Positions 35,539-45,647 of a stretch of 64,000 nucleotides of DNA are shown piece after piece (within the stretch, counting starts at the first letter, position 1; the number at the start of each line of letters is the position of its first letter). The notes under the pieces were generated by a model, which saw nothing but the letters and a program-made list of their open reading frames with translations, did no database searches and was not told the DNA's origin. Source of the stretch: Pythium myriotylum (lineage: Eukaryota > Oomycota > Peronosporomycetes > Pythiales > Pythiaceae); assembly GCA_023091665.1 (NCBI GenBank), contig JALJCQ010000006.1:310001-374000 (forward strand), in the 5' to 3' direction. Both the position numbers and the translations under genes were made by a program.

Positions 35539-38500
35539 TTAGATTTCTAATGGAATCGTTGTAATACCATCTTCCAAAACCTTCCTCTTATCGTAGTAGT
35601 AATTTAATCCTACCTTCTCCTGTGAGTATGTAATGATATTCTGCGTTTGTTTATCAATACGGAAGCCTTTGTTTGTTGCAGACAATGTAATTCGTTTTTC
35701 AACGATGCTTTTGAATGCATTCGGGTTTAAAATGTCAGAATTCTTACCATTGGATTGTTGAACACCCTTCGCAGACACCTTTTGCTTATGACCTTTATCA
35801 CCATCATAGCAAATATAGTTCTTGCTTGCGAGTGATACAATAGCATTACCTCTCCATTCTTCCTTGAACAAACCCGGAACACGTCTATCGAATGCAGCAT
35901 TTTCCTCAGTATCCTCTCTAGGAAACCAATCATATTGATGCAGTTTATAGTGCTTTCGAAGTTCTGGTTTAATAAGGTTTTCAAATGGGTGTTCATCAGT
36001 AAATGCAATGTAGGCTGAATCGGTATCCATTTCCTGATACTGAAAGTCAGAGCGATCGAAGTAATAGTCAATACAATCATAGTAAAATTGTAGCATACGG
36101 AGTTTGGCAAGTTGATAGATTGCAATTGAGATATGAATTGGATTATTCATTTGGATTCGTCGCTTGTTGTTCGTAATCTCGTGAATGTCTCCACTGATTG
36201 GTTCCAAGTGATGGAAATTAAAATGCTCAATTGCAGTAGAAATTTTATTTTCATCTGATTGATACTTAACTTCCTTATGCTTTGTTTTATCCATGCCAGA
36301 TCGTCCAAATGGACCACTGTTTCCAACAAGCTTCATCGTTTCAGCTAATACTTTACTATCAGGATTTTTATCACCTTTTCGGCGAGCATCGGATACAGCA
36401 TTCATAAACTTCTCAAATGGTCGAGACTCATATGCTTTGATGAATGAATAAGTCTTGGTGATTTCCATTCCGTGTTGAATGTACCATTTTAGTAGCGGTG
36501 TATAGACCAAAATCTTTTCACCAAAATAGCTACCAATAAGTTTTCTAGATGCTGTACGCTTGCGATCTTTTTGAGTCTTGTTGTATTCATACATGTGGCT
36601 ACCAATGACTGATTCATCACAAGGATTAATTTCAATGTTCTTGAAAATTGGTGTCATCTCACTGAAATACTCTTTCAAATGCTCTGGAGTTTCAATATCA
36701 CATTCCAGGAATCCAAATAGTTTATCATTCATGATGTCATCCATAATACCATCATATGCTTCAATAGTAGTCAAGCGACCACAAGGCATCGAGTTTCCTG
36801 CAGCCCATAAGTATAGAGCATTGGCATCATAACCAATGATCTTCTTCACAAGCTTCGATTTGTTATGTCTGATGAATGTTTCGTTTGCTTCAGCATAACG
36901 ATTGAAAATGATCGATGGACCTCCTGCAATATTTGCTTTCATTTTGTAAAAAATGTCTTTATGTTCCTCATCAATAGACCAGATAAGTTTATTCGTATTA
37001 GCTTCCGTTAGTTTGTAGTCTTTGAATCGAATGATTGACATATCTTTACGAGCTACATTGCACCTGATACAACTAATATTGATATTGCCATTGATATGGC
37101 CTTTGTTGTTATTGACACGGTCAGCAGATACGTTCGACTCATTCAATTGGCAATTGCAATACGAACACATATATTTTCGCTTGGCTAATAGATGGTTGAG
37201 ATGATCAATTGTCAAGTCAAAATCGCGATTGGATTCAACATCTTGCTTCTTGTATCCTTCATAGCGATGGTTAGGAAACTTGAATGCTTTACCCGGTGTT
37301 TGGTTAGGTAGCTTTAAATCTTTGTAAAGTGTTTGGTATGAAATCTTTTCTGCGAGACCTGGAAGAGAGACACCATCCGTGAAAATGTCTAATCCATAGC
37401 CTCGATAGAATTCACGCTGAATCTTGATTGCTTTTACAAATGGAGCTACATCAAGGTTGTTATACCAAATAAGTAAGTCGCTAATGCTTTTCATATTATA
37501 ATGGTTCCAAACAAACTTCATACGTTCATAATCATCATCACTGATCTCCGTGTTTCTCAGCTTCGAGTCGAATGCTTCTCTTGGAGGTAATCCAGTTTCG
37601 TTTAGCTTATCAAATGTTGTGATATATTCGTAAGGGAAATTGCCTTTTGACAACTCACAAGTGCATCGAATCTTATCTTCACATTTGCATTTGCCTAAGT
37701 ATGTCTTTAGGTATGTATCATAGCTTGTTCCTGCAGTAATATAATTGCTAATGTCAAGCATTTTCAGCTTATCAGTAGCGATACACATATATCCAGGATT
37801 CTTGATTACCATTCGTACGTTATCGCAGCCGATTACATCAAAAATCTCTTTTTTGATTAAGTTGATATCATATTTTCCTGAATTGAAACCAAGTAGAGGA
37901 ACTTGACTGACAGATTCGTCGATTGCTGTACGCTCTTTCGTAAGTGTCTTCTTATCTAGTTTCTCTGAGCGTTTGTTCAACTTCTCGTAGAGGATTTGGA
38001 ACTTGTTCTTGTTGTAATCAATAATCTTATCAGCGATCGAATTGATGTACTCAAACATTACCGATACTAGCTGATGTGGATCTTCATTGATAAAACATCT
38101 AACTTCCCCAGTCAAGCTATTGCAGATTGATACACTCACAGCTTGATGTTCATTTGTTAGAATTGTTTTATTTTCGATTACAATCATTGGCCTTGTTTTG
38201 TGTTCAAGACAACGGGTTGGTGATTTTGCGTTACCAGTTCCATAAATTGCCGTTTTTGAGCAATCTTCGATTTTACAGATCTTGTTTCCATCGAGTTGCT
38301 TAAGGATTGCTTCAAAATCATATACGATAAAATGGTCAAGGTAAAAGTCTTGAGTCTTTAAACCATATTTGGCATATAACGATTTGATTTTGTTGTCTGC
38401 TGGTCGGTATAGTGTTGGTTTAGGGGGAAAAGCTTCTAATGTTTTGGATTCGCACTTATTTTTCTTATGATTCTTTAGTTTAGTAGCGCATCCAAAAACC

Positions 38501-39540
38501 ATTTCACATTTTGGGCAAACATATTTGGCCATAGCTTTATCAATATCAGTAATATACATTGCGTGTCCGCTGTAATCCATAATGTTAATAGTTGTCTCGA
38601 ATGTTTTGTCTGAAGCTCTTATTTTAGACACTTCTGACGTTTCTATATCCATTTCAAACACATCAATATTAACTTTGAAACACTCCTCAAGGTCATCGAA
38701 CTGATAGATATCAATTGGCTTAAATGCTTTATATGTATCTACAGAATAGTTAATTTTCTTAAATTCACAATACTGTTTGAATCGATGTTTTACTGCGGCT
38801 ATGATACGTCGATAGTCTTTCTTAGGCTCGTCTTGTAAATGGTATGCAATACAGTAGAACATGCATTTGTTTTCCGTTTTAGGAAAGTTTAAAATGTGTC
38901 GATTATCCGTTATTGCTTTTGGAACAACTACTTCACTATCACCAAGAGAATGATTTCTGTAGTAGATCATGATCTTAAAAGCGTTAATCTCCTGAAGTTT
39001 AACCCCGCTTCTCGGAGTAGAGATTTTAGTAGTGAAATCTTTTGATTTAATATGATCAATAACCTTCGATCTAATATCTTTCCTAGAGTTAATTGCGATC
39101 GGTTGATCGAATATAGATGTATTGGATTGGGGTCGATACTCGTAATCAAATGGTTCTTCAAAGCGTTCATCGATTAGCTTGTATCCTAATTGAATATTAA
39201 CTTTAAATGCCTTGTCTTGATGAGCCAAAACATTTTCAAGTTTGGTAAAGAATGACCGTTGAGAGATATTTCCATAAAGATGAGATTCAACGAACTTGGT
39301 CTTTGATGTTTTATAAGTTGGTTTACTAATGCGTGTGTTTGACAAGTTGGTTTTGATCTTATCTTCATTAATTTTATAGTATCTCGAAATCAATTTGATG
39401 TTAGATGGCTTGAGAATATTATTGATGTACACAACGCGCCCATTTTTATTACGGATCTTAACTCGATAAGAGTCTCCCCAAGCTTTTAATGGAATCTTTA
39501 GTTTCAGAAGTTGATTGAATGCATCCGAAGACTTCGCCAT
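35539..39540 (-). CDS. Protein-primed-type family B DNA polymerase with embedded HNH motif, Polinton B
   Basis: The 1,333-aa protein contains DNA_pol_B_2 motifs: exonuclease DFE at 408-410 and GFNSGKYD at 551-558, motif [11 protein letters not shown] at 904-913, motif [11 protein letters not shown] at 1070-1079 and motif C MDTDSAY at 1171-1177. Between exonuclease and polymerase lies an HNH-like zinc unit (CSYC at 792-795, [14 protein letters not shown] at 807-820, then C..CN..R), known from Polinton polymerases. A C2H2 finger (CPKC...H...C) lies at 342-363. The region 215-335 (CMFYC near 226-230, SGHAMYI near 324-330) has the outline of a papain/OTU-like fold; that is tentative. It replicates the element from its inverted-repeat ends. 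Intact. Confidence 0.93.
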   Translation of the reverse strand: MAKSSDAFNQLLKLKIPLKAWGDSYRVKIRNKNGRVVYINNILKPSNIKLISRYYKINEDKIKTNLSNTRISKPTYKTSKTKFVESHLYGNISQRSFFTKLENVLAHQDKAFKVNIQLGYKLIDERFEEPFDYEYRPQSNTSIFDQPIAINSRKDIRSKVIDHIKSKDFTTKISTPRSGVKLQEINAFKIMIYYRNHSLGDSEVVVPKAITDNRHILNFPKTENKCMFYCIAYHLQDEPKKDYRRIIAAVKHRFKQYCEFKKINYSVDTYKAFKPIDIYQFDDLEECFKVNIDVFEMDIETSEVSKIRASDKTFETTINIMDYSGHAMYITDIDKAMAKYVCPKCEMVFGCATKLKNHKKNKCESKTLEAFPPKPTLYRPADNKIKSLYAKYGLKTQDFYLDHFIVYDFEAILKQLDGNKICKIEDCSKTAIYGTGNAKSPTRCLEHKTRPMIVIENKTILTNEHQAVSVSICNSLTGEVRCFINEDPHQLVSVMFEYINSIADKIIDYNKNKFQILYEKLNKRSEKLDKKTLTKERTAIDESVSQVPLLGFNSGKYDINLIKKEIFDVIGCDNVRMVIKNPGYMCIATDKLKMLDISNYITAGTSYDTYLKTYLGKCKCEDKIRCTCELSKGNFPYEYITTFDKLNETGLPPREAFDSKLRNTEISDDDYERMKFVWNHYNMKSISDLLIWYNNLDVAPFVKAIKIQREFYRGYGLDIFTDGVSLPGLAEKISYQTLYKDLKLPNQTPGKAFKFPNHRYEGYKKQDVESNRDFDLTIDHLNHLLAKRKYMCSYCNCQLNESNVSADRVNNNKGHINGNINISCIRCNVARKDMSIIRFKDYKLTEANTNKLIWSIDEEHKDIFYKMKANIAGGPSIIFNRYAEANETFIRHNKSKLVKKIIGYDANALYLWAAGNSMPCGRLTTIEAYDGIMDDIMNDKLFGFLECDIETPEHLKEYFSEMTPIFKNIEINPCDESVIGSHMYEYNKTQKDRKRTASRKLIGSYFGEKILVYTPLLKWYIQHGMEITKTYSFIKAYESRPFEKFMNAVSDARRKGDKNPDSKVLAETMKLVGNSGPFGRSGMDKTKHKEVKYQSDENKISTAIEHFNFHHLEPISGDIHEITNNKRRIQMNNPIHISIAIYQLAKLRMLQFYYDCIDYYFDRSDFQYQEMDTDSAYIAFTDEHPFENLIKPELRKHYKLHQYDWFPREDTEENAAFDRRVPGLFKEEWRGNAIVSLASKNYICYDGDKGHKQKVSAKGVQQSNGKNSDILNPNAFKSIVEKRITLSATNKGFRIDKQTQNIITYSQEKVGLNYYYDKRKVLEDGITTIPLEI

Positions 39541-39701
39541 TTTTTTCTTATATATTGGTTGAGAAATTTGAAATGATAAAATTAAAAAATCGTACGTATA
39601 TATCTATAAAAGAAATATCAAGATGGAAATGTTTTGTACGTATATAAACAAAATGAAAGAAAAACAATAAAAAAAATACTCTAATCCAGATATTTTTCTG
39701 T

Positions 39702-39921
39702 GTCTCTCAGCTATGCCCCGAACCTTCGCGAATTTTTGGTGTGGAAAATGAAGCAAAAGTGGTTGTTTTTAATGAGGACATAGGAAAGTCGGTTTGGTTG
39801 TGTTTTGTGGAAAGGAGGTGTGAAATAGGTTTGTTGAACTGAGAGGGAAAAGAAAGGTCTCTAGGGTTGTGTGAGAAACGTTGAAAAAAAAATGACGGAA
39901 AAAGTTCCGGACATTACTACT
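39702..39921 (-). repeat. Right terminal inverted repeat of Polinton B (220 bp)
   Basis: The inverted counterpart of 17887-18106, ending CATTACTACT just before the AACGAG duplication. An AT-rich leader (39541-39701) separates it from the polymerase start. Confidence 0.92.
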
Positions 39922-39927
39922 AACGAG

Positions 39928-40392
39928 GACTGGGTCGTTGTGTCTGGCGTCCAAAAGCGCCGCCAACGGTCGTGCAAGGTCTGTTCTCTTCTTCGCGGTG
40001 AACGGAAGAAGTCCTTTCAGACGACCTTCTACTGCGAGAAGTGTTCGATGGATCGCGCCAGGTGCTACCTCTGTCCGACGGCAAGGCGCGAGTACAACGG
40101 CGCGCTCAAGACCTGCTTCCAGATCTGGCACGACGATTTCGAGTGCGGCAAGACGATCCCGTCCACACTCGGCAAGCGTGTTGTGCTGCGTAGGCCGCAC
40201 GGCGCCGAGGATGGTGCTCGGAAGAAGACACGCCGCGAGCTCGTGCTCGATCAAAATGGCGACGCCGACGGCGAAGCCCGAGATGATGAAATTGACGATG
40301 CCGAGGCACGTGCTGATTTGAGAGTTGATGAGTGTGCGTGTGAGCAGAGAGGTTTTATTGAATACACGTACTTTTCTTGGATGCTTTCCTGA
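39928..40392 (+). pseudogene. PiggyBac-2 transposase, 3' part (zinc module)
   Basis: This is the continuation of the transposase cut by Polinton B. It resumes in phase with D-W-V-V-V and carries the C-terminal Cys-rich module CKVCSLL, YCEKC, CYLC and CFQIWHDDF, matching piggyBac-1 (CKVCSVL, YCVQC, LFLC, CFEVWHQDW). The module binds transposon ends in PiggyBac-type transposases. A basic stretch and an acidic tail precede the stop at 40392. ATG-starting ORFs that begin in the inverted repeat are accidental. Confidence 0.75.
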
Positions 40393-40686
40393 AATGAATG
40401 GCCTGCCCATGCTCCAGAATCTGGTTTGGTTGAACTGAAAATGCAACTCTTCCCGGTTAATTTCTACCATGACGTCTGCAGTTATGACTTTGGGGTGTAC
40501 GATCCATACTGGAAGTCGCATGTCTTACGACTTTCGCGAAGGAAACCCTCTGTTAGTTTATACCTCCTTCAGAGAGTGGAACAAGCTGAAAGGGCAAAAT
40601 CGAATAGTGAGTTCAAGACGATTCGGAATGTCGTAATATACGACGTAGTTGCATGTTCATGGGCTCGGTTCGCGGTAACAGAGGGG

Positions 40687-41447
40687 TTAATGCAAACCAG
40701 ATAATGCGCCACGTAAAATGGAGCACCAGCAGCAACAGCACCAATCGGGGCTACATAGACTTGAGGTTTCGATACCGCTTGAAGATTTGCGCTATTCCCC
40801 ATTACATCAAATGCCAGCTTACCACTTTGTTGATTGAGAGAGGTAAATAGCGAGCGCTCACGGGCTCCCTTGTTTGTGAAAGTATTAGATAACCCGTATT
40901 CACCGATCGCAGTAGATACGAACTGTGACGTGGTTACATTATCAAGAACTTGTACTGATGCGGAAGCCCCTTGAACATTTGGGGATTCATACTCATCCAA
41001 TACAAAGTTGCTTGTTGGACCATGCTTGACATACGTGTTGTAATCCGTTTCAGTGATAGCCTTGAAGGTCGTATTCACATTTTCATGCACCTGATTCGTT
41101 TGCACAGTAGTTCCGTCGATAACAACCTGAACGCTGTCAATGAATTGCCATGCTCCAGCCTTTGGTACCAATTGGTCAATAGTACAGGCCGCAGTCGAAG
41201 TGACCGAACCGGCACCACCATTAAGAATTTGAAGCTTGACAGGCAACTCGATGACGGCTTCTTCCCAATTCACAAATGTGGCTTGCGAAGAGATGGTCGA
41301 AAGATTAAATTGAATTTGACCGGCGTATTGACCAGTGTTAGAGGTGGAATCCTGAATATATGTCCATTTCTTGTCACGGAAGAGCGTCTCAGCTGGAGCT
41401 GATTCAACGGAATGTTCGAAAGCAGAAATATCGGAAGCAGAAGACAT
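40687..41447 (-). pseudogene. Major capsid protein, N-terminal part, element A
   Basis: The ATG at 41447 opens MSSASDISAFEHSVES, and the frame runs to the TTAA at 40687-40690 where piggyBac-2 entered. The protein is beta-rich, with VIDGTTVQTNQVHENVNT aligning in outline with VEINGKSVITSNDYKNYWN of the Polinton B MCP. It continues at 15669 after the transposon. About 250 codons lie here. Codons after 40687 belong to the transposon. I see no stop or frameshift in this half. Confidence 0.72.
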
Positions 41448-41501
41448 AGTTTATGCGATTATATTGATGACGATTATATTATACTTGCCGAAAAAATAAA
41501 G

Positions 41502-43364
41502 CACCATGAGCGAAAAAAGAATTATTATATTGTCCAGAACGACGATCAACTCATGAAACTCGCCAACTCACTCGGTGTCAAGGCAGATCAAATTGATTTC
41601 AAGCAGAAACTAGATAAAAGCAAAGACTACTGTATTTTGAACATGTGTCGTGAGGTGGGTCCGAAAAATGTCTTAGCCTCAGCGAGATGGCTTAGACTCG
41701 GGGCCCCTCGACGTCCAGAATATAGAGCCCGAAGGTATCCACAAGATTCGAGGAACCGCGGAATCCACTGTCGTTCACGCTCAATAACTCGCTGGTGAGC
41801 GAACCGTTGTCGTGAGTGTTGTGGACCAGACTTCCGTAGGTAATGGGGGGTGGAATCTGCAGAGATACTTCTATCCACAGACCCAGAGAGGTGGTTGTCA
41901 CTGATAAAGTACGTGTATTTCGTACAATTATCGCCTTCCTACACAGAGCGTCGTGACACAACGACTCTGCTGCTTCCTTCTTGTGAGATTCGCGCCACGT
42001 GCAAACTCTCACGCCTTCAATTCGCTCAGAACCTCGCGGGTTCTGCTCGATGCCTTGACTGACGCCTTGGATCCCTCGGATCTCTTGCCTCGATTACTTG
42101 ATGTCTTGCTAGACGTCTCGGCAGATGGCTCACGTGTTAAGCCGTCTCACCAATACGTCCAACAAGTCCTCTTGCCCTTACGCCGGCCACGCAGGGACTT
42201 GCCACTTGCCGGGGGGTGCCTTCTTCCGAGTAGAGAAGGACTTGGCCACTCTCGGAGGGTGCTTCCAGGGACTTGGAAGCAGGTTGGACCAACTGTTGGC
42301 CACTTCTCTTACGTCACGAGCCTTGCTATCGTGACGGGGGTTGACTTGAGCAGACCAAGGGGAATTGGGTACTGAATTGCAAAACCTAAAACCTAAAAGT
42401 GCCTACCTTGTCCTACCTACTGTTCCTACTATGCTCTTAAAACATGCACATCACCTCTGTCCTCGCGCTTCGCAGCTCTACGTCGAGTCTTCTCAGCCTC
42501 ACGTTTCCCAATCGTTTGCGCATACGCCGGGCTGCCGTCTCATCGTTCTCGAAGTGCCGTGCTCTCAGCCACCCGTCGTCATGTGTTTGCGCATTCACTC
42601 ACCCATCGCCCAAAACAGATGGTAAAGTGTACCTTCTCTTGAACACCGATGAAGGTGCAAGCCGTCTGCCAAGAAATCCGACAAGACGTCCAAGACATCT
42701 GGCGGGCAGTCAGTCGAGGCGTCCAAAGCGTCTGACGAGCAATCAGTCAACGCGTCCAGGACGTCAAACGAGCGGTCGATCAACACATTCGGCCAACGAG
42801 CAGTCGGCTAGGAAGTCTTGGGCGTTGTACAAGCGGTTGGTCGGGACGTCCGAGACGTCAAGCAAGCAATCAACCGGGACGTCTGGCCGTCTGGCGGCAA
42901 ATCCGGGCATTCCCGTAGGGGATCCAAGCCGTCTGACAAGGAATCCGAGACTTCAAACGAGAAATCTGACGCTCACTGACCCATTCTACTGGCCATCCGG
43001 CCCATCACCTTATCGTCGTGTCGCAGACCCTCTGCCCATCACGCATCTTCCCATAATTTCCCAGCCAATCAGATGCCGACACCTCAACTGACTTTCCCAC
43101 ACTTGGTCCACTATACCACACATGGGTAATCCGATGATCGGTGGAACGCATTGGCTCGCCGTTTCTAACAAGCATAAGGCATACTTTGATCCACTCGGCT
43201 TGCCATGGCCACGTGTGATTCCAAAAGATTATTCCTTCCGCGAAGTTGAGATCCAGAATCCACGTTTTGGCCACTGTGGGCAATACTGTGTCTTGTGGCT
43301 TTACTATCTGCAACACAATCAATTAGATAAGTTCTTCGAACTCTTCAACGATCAGTCTCTTTAA
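41502..43364 (+). pseudogene. Adenain-like cysteine protease, element A, split by an insertion
   Basis: The 5' part (about 41502-41645) encodes QLMKLANSLGVKADQIDF. The 3' part (43121-43364) encodes GGTHWLAV (catalytic His), YFDPLGLPWP (Asp) and HCGQYCVLWLYYL (Gln and Cys), the adenovirus-type protease order also seen in the Polinton B protease. The two parts join in phase if the 1,475-bp insertion and one 4-bp CATG are removed. In addition, the ATG at 41506 and the downstream frame are one base out of register across an A-run (about 41511-41516), a likely frameshift. It is divergent from MCP, as in Polinton B. Confidence 0.68.
41646..43120. mobile_element. Unclassified 1,475-bp insertion in the element A protease gene
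   Basis: The segment is bounded by CATG on both sides (41642-41645 and 43121-43124) and starts TGTCGTGAGG and ends TATACCACA, so it has TG...CA ends as a solo LTR would, with weakly inverted termini. It is GC-richer than element A. It includes a minisatellite of about three 33-bp units (CGTCCAAGACATCTGG... type) at about 42688-42786, with related sequence in inverse sense near 42050-42130. I find no coding domain. Confidence 0.55.
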
Positions 43365-43377
43365 TATACACACAGCA

Positions 43378-43593
43378 ATGGATGTTGAATATATTGATAC
43401 GCAAGAGTCAGAACCAATTCACATTGATGAGAGCTACTACGCATTACCAACTCCCAAACCAAAGCCAGAGGTCGTAGTTGCGTCGAATATTACCCTGGAT
43501 GACTATAATCGCATCACCAAGAATACTTCTCCATCCAAGGTTTATATCGTGGAAATACCAAGTCTTGCGCAGTTGCGCGCTAAGTATCAGTGA
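43378..43593 (+). CDS. Hypothetical acidic 71-aa protein, element A
   Basis: It begins MDVEYIDTQESEPIH 14 bp after the protease stop, is acidic at the start and has a Pro/Lys run (TPKPKPE) before a beta-type end (KVYIVEIPSLAQL). The start resembles the 85-aa ORF of Polinton B (MDITYLSDTDD), which also neighbours the protease and CRN genes, but the match is too short to prove homology. AATATACAC before the ATG could be its promoter. Confidence 0.45.
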   Translation: MDVEYIDTQESEPIHIDESYYALPTPKPKPEVVVASNITLDDYNRITKNTSPSKVYIVEIPSLAQLRAKYQ

Positions 43594-44364
43594 TGGTCAT
43601 AATTTTTTTATGATGTCACACTCATACAATCTATGAAATCATCACATTATCGGATTATCGTTCGAGTGTATCTGTCGATGTCGAGTCACCATGAGTCACC
43701 ACTGAGTCACCATGAGTCAGCACTATGATGACTCATCAGCGTATTTCATTTTGATGTCTATTTATCCTCTAAGTCATTGTAGAAGTATCTCTATTTACCT
43801 GAGTCACCACTTTTTATCAATATTCAATTTACATACTTATAAGAAGGTATAGTATGATAGATGACATACATGATATTGTAGTGACTATAAATAAGTGGGA
43901 GGAAGTTGCAAAAAGTGGTGACTCGGTGACTCATGCTGACTCTTATACCTAGAGTTACTGTAGTCGGCTGTGATCCAGCGGAAGGTGATGACTCATGGTG
44001 ACTCATGGTGACTCATTCAATTTTTAATGCCAACAGTGTCTCTTGACCATTTTCTGTGAATACCGGTTTTTATTTTTTATTGGTATATACTGGTTCCGCT
44101 CGGTTACGTTCAGAAGTGGTTGGTTCGTATTCTAAGGTGATTCTAATTCATTTGATCTCTAAATCAGAGTTGTTCATTATTGATAATATCAAGTTTTAAA
44201 AGAAAACCGCGAGAGAGGCATCTCTCAGTATCGAAAGACGCTGTTTGAGTTGATGGTGGTGAGAATGACGTCAATAGCACCATCGATTTTAGGAGGGTAT
44301 CGAATTTGCTGCCTATTCTCTTCCGTTGCTTCTCTCAGTCTCGAACTTTCTGATGAGAAGAAAC
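43594..44364. other. Gene-free AT-rich region with inverted GAGTCA repeats
   Basis: I see no gene. From 43683 to 44017 the motif GAGTCACCA or its complement TGGTGACTC recurs about ten times: forward copies at 43683-43722 and 43801, reverse copies at 43916-43945 and 43987-44013. GAGTCACCACTTTTT (43801-43815) pairs perfectly with 43910-43924. The whole could fold into one large arm, as at the end of an element or an origin. The right end of element A may lie here or beyond the CRN gene. Confidence 0.5.
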
Positions 44365-45471
44365 ATGGAGGAGGTGGAGGAGAAAGCCGTGGAGAACGTC
44401 AAGCTGCGATGTGGTGTGTATGGCGAAGGGAGCGTGTTCTCCGTCGAGATTAAGCGCGACGCAGACGTGGAAGCGCTGCAGAAGGCCATTGTGAATGAGA
44501 AGAAAGACGTTAATCATCGCTTCAACGTTGATCCAGCCTTGGTGACGCTGTACTTGGCGAAGAAGGACGGCGCGTGGTTGAAGCATGATCGCACTGTGAA
44601 GAACTTCTTACAAGCTGGTAAGAGCGCTGAGTATGAGGAGGAGATGCTGTCTTCGTGGAAGCTCGACGACGAGGAGCTGTTTGGAGATGATTTCGAGCCT
44701 AGAGACAAAGAGATTCACATCTTAGTGGAACTTCCAAAGCGCGAGCATGCTGATCCTCGGTTACTCGAGCTTCAGGAATCTCTCTTGCACCACGTGCTGC
44801 TGGATGCTCCAACTTCGACGTCCGCGCGAAGCAATCATTTCAAGGCAAATTTGTGCGCGACGTACGATTGCAACATGGGGAGTGGCAAGTTGCGCTGCAT
44901 GCTGCTGGACACAGCTCTCCCGTCGGAGTTGGTCACCGCGTCTCATTTGTTTCGCCGAAAGAACGAATTTCTCTCTGAGAAGTTGATGGGAATCTCGGAT
45001 ATCGACGATGTGAGAAACGGTTTGCTGCTTTTCAAGCCTCTGGAGCACGCGTTCGACCATTTCCAGATCAGCTTTATCTACGACCAGAGCAGCAGCGAGT
45101 TTCGTTTGAAGATTTTCGATCAATCCGTGCGACCACAGCGATTGTTTGGAAAATTAGACAACACGCAGCGTGCGATACTCCTTCAAGGCCAAGCGTTGCC
45201 GAGAAATTGGAGATCGCGAGGTCCTAGACTTGCACCCGGCACAGTCTATGACATCCAGACAACTTTTGGTGATCTTGAAGGTCGGGCACTTCGCTTCAAG
45301 TCTATTGAGCGTCCGTACAAGCGTTGTTTGAACCTGCAGGCCCGATTAGCCCGAAAGCAAGCAATCGAGAAACATTGGATCAGGCCAGACGAAGACGACT
45401 TTCAAGACTTTTGGTCCGAGGGCATGTCGTTGGCGGAGAAGATGGAGTTTTACTATGCGAACGAAGATTAA
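44365..45471 (+). CDS. Crinkler-type (CRN) protein with HNH-like C-terminal domain
   Basis: With the ATG at 44365 the protein has 368 aa. The CRN header is clear: VKLRCGVYGEGSVFSVEI, then LYLAK at 62-66 followed by GAWL, and HILVELP at 118-124. The C-terminal part has an HNH-like arrangement: ELVTASHLFRR (His at about 194), NGLLLF (Asn at about 218) and LEHAFDHFQI (His 228, Asp 231), as in nuclease-type Crinklers. CRN proteins act in the nucleus of the host plant or animal cell. An upstream ATG (44353) is possible. It lies 770 bp beyond the last element A gene, in the slot matching the CRN slot of Polinton B, and is GC-richer than element A. Whether it belongs to A or to the flank is open. 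Confidence 0.78.
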   Translation: MEEVEEKAVENVKLRCGVYGEGSVFSVEIKRDADVEALQKAIVNEKKDVNHRFNVDPALVTLYLAKKDGAWLKHDRTVKNFLQAGKSAEYEEEMLSSWKLDDEELFGDDFEPRDKEIHILVELPKREHADPRLLELQESLLHHVLLDAPTSTSARSNHFKANLCATYDCNMGSGKLRCMLLDTALPSELVTASHLFRRKNEFLSEKLMGISDIDDVRNGLLLFKPLEHAFDHFQISFIYDQSSSEFRLKIFDQSVRPQRLFGKLDNTQRAILLQGQALPRNWRSRGPRLAPGTVYDIQTTFGDLEGRALRFKSIERPYKRCLNLQARLARKQAIEKHWIRPDEDDFQDFWSEGMSLAEKMEFYYANED

Positions 45472-45647
45472 ACAGTCGCAATGCATGCAGTGCTTTATTT
45501 AATCACTTGGATGACATTTGCCGCACTCCTGCCCGTACCCTAGCGGACGGAGTGTATCCTTTATGTCACATCGTCCGCCCTTACTTCGCATATAAGAGCA
45601 TCTAGAGTACCCCTAGACACCCTCAGAGACAGCGATGATGTACCATA

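Larger units (their letters stand above)
17887..39921. mobile_element. Polinton/Maverick B, complete, 22,035 bp
   Basis: The boundaries are exact. The 6-bp duplication AACGAG (17881-17886 and 39922-39927) flanks 220-bp inverted repeats that start AGTAGTAATG. A 6-bp duplication and a 5'-AG terminus are typical of Maverick/Polinton integration by an RVE integrase. The element encodes protein-primed-type PolB, RVE integrase, packaging ATPase, cysteine protease, MCP, penton, fibre and a pVI-like protein, the full Polinton virus set, plus two CRN genes. The inverted repeats look identical and most genes are intact, so insertion is probably recent. It lies within the transposase of piggyBac-2. Confidence 0.93.
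15670..40686. mobile_element. piggyBac-2 element, host of Polinton B
   Basis: TTAA sits on each side (15666-15669 and 40687-40690) with 13-bp terminal inverted repeats CCCCTCTGTTACC. Without Polinton B and its duplicated 6 bp the element is 2,976 bp, about 1 kb shorter than piggyBac-1, because its transposase has an internal deletion. Subterminal palindromes GTCGTAAATTACGAC (15685-15699) and GTCGTAATATACGAC (about 40631-40645) parallel the palindromes in piggyBac-1, although their sequence differs. The region 40393-40686 is the non-coding right end. Confidence 0.88.

Noticed and set aside
36147..39368. Small ORFs within the polymerase region on both strands
   Set aside because: All lie within the intact 1,333-aa polymerase frame.
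39769..40521. 250-aa minus-strand ORF ending in the inverted repeat
   Set aside because: It runs antisense through the transposase zinc module and then into the repeat; its tail equals that of 17248-18039 only because both enter the same repeat.
42688..42786. Possible CRISPR array
   Set aside because: The 33-bp units are contiguous and imperfect with no spacers; a minisatellite in a eukaryotic transposon.
44335..45123. Minus-strand ORFs over the CRN-HNH gene
   Set aside because: Shadows of the plus-strand gene, which has clear CRN motifs.
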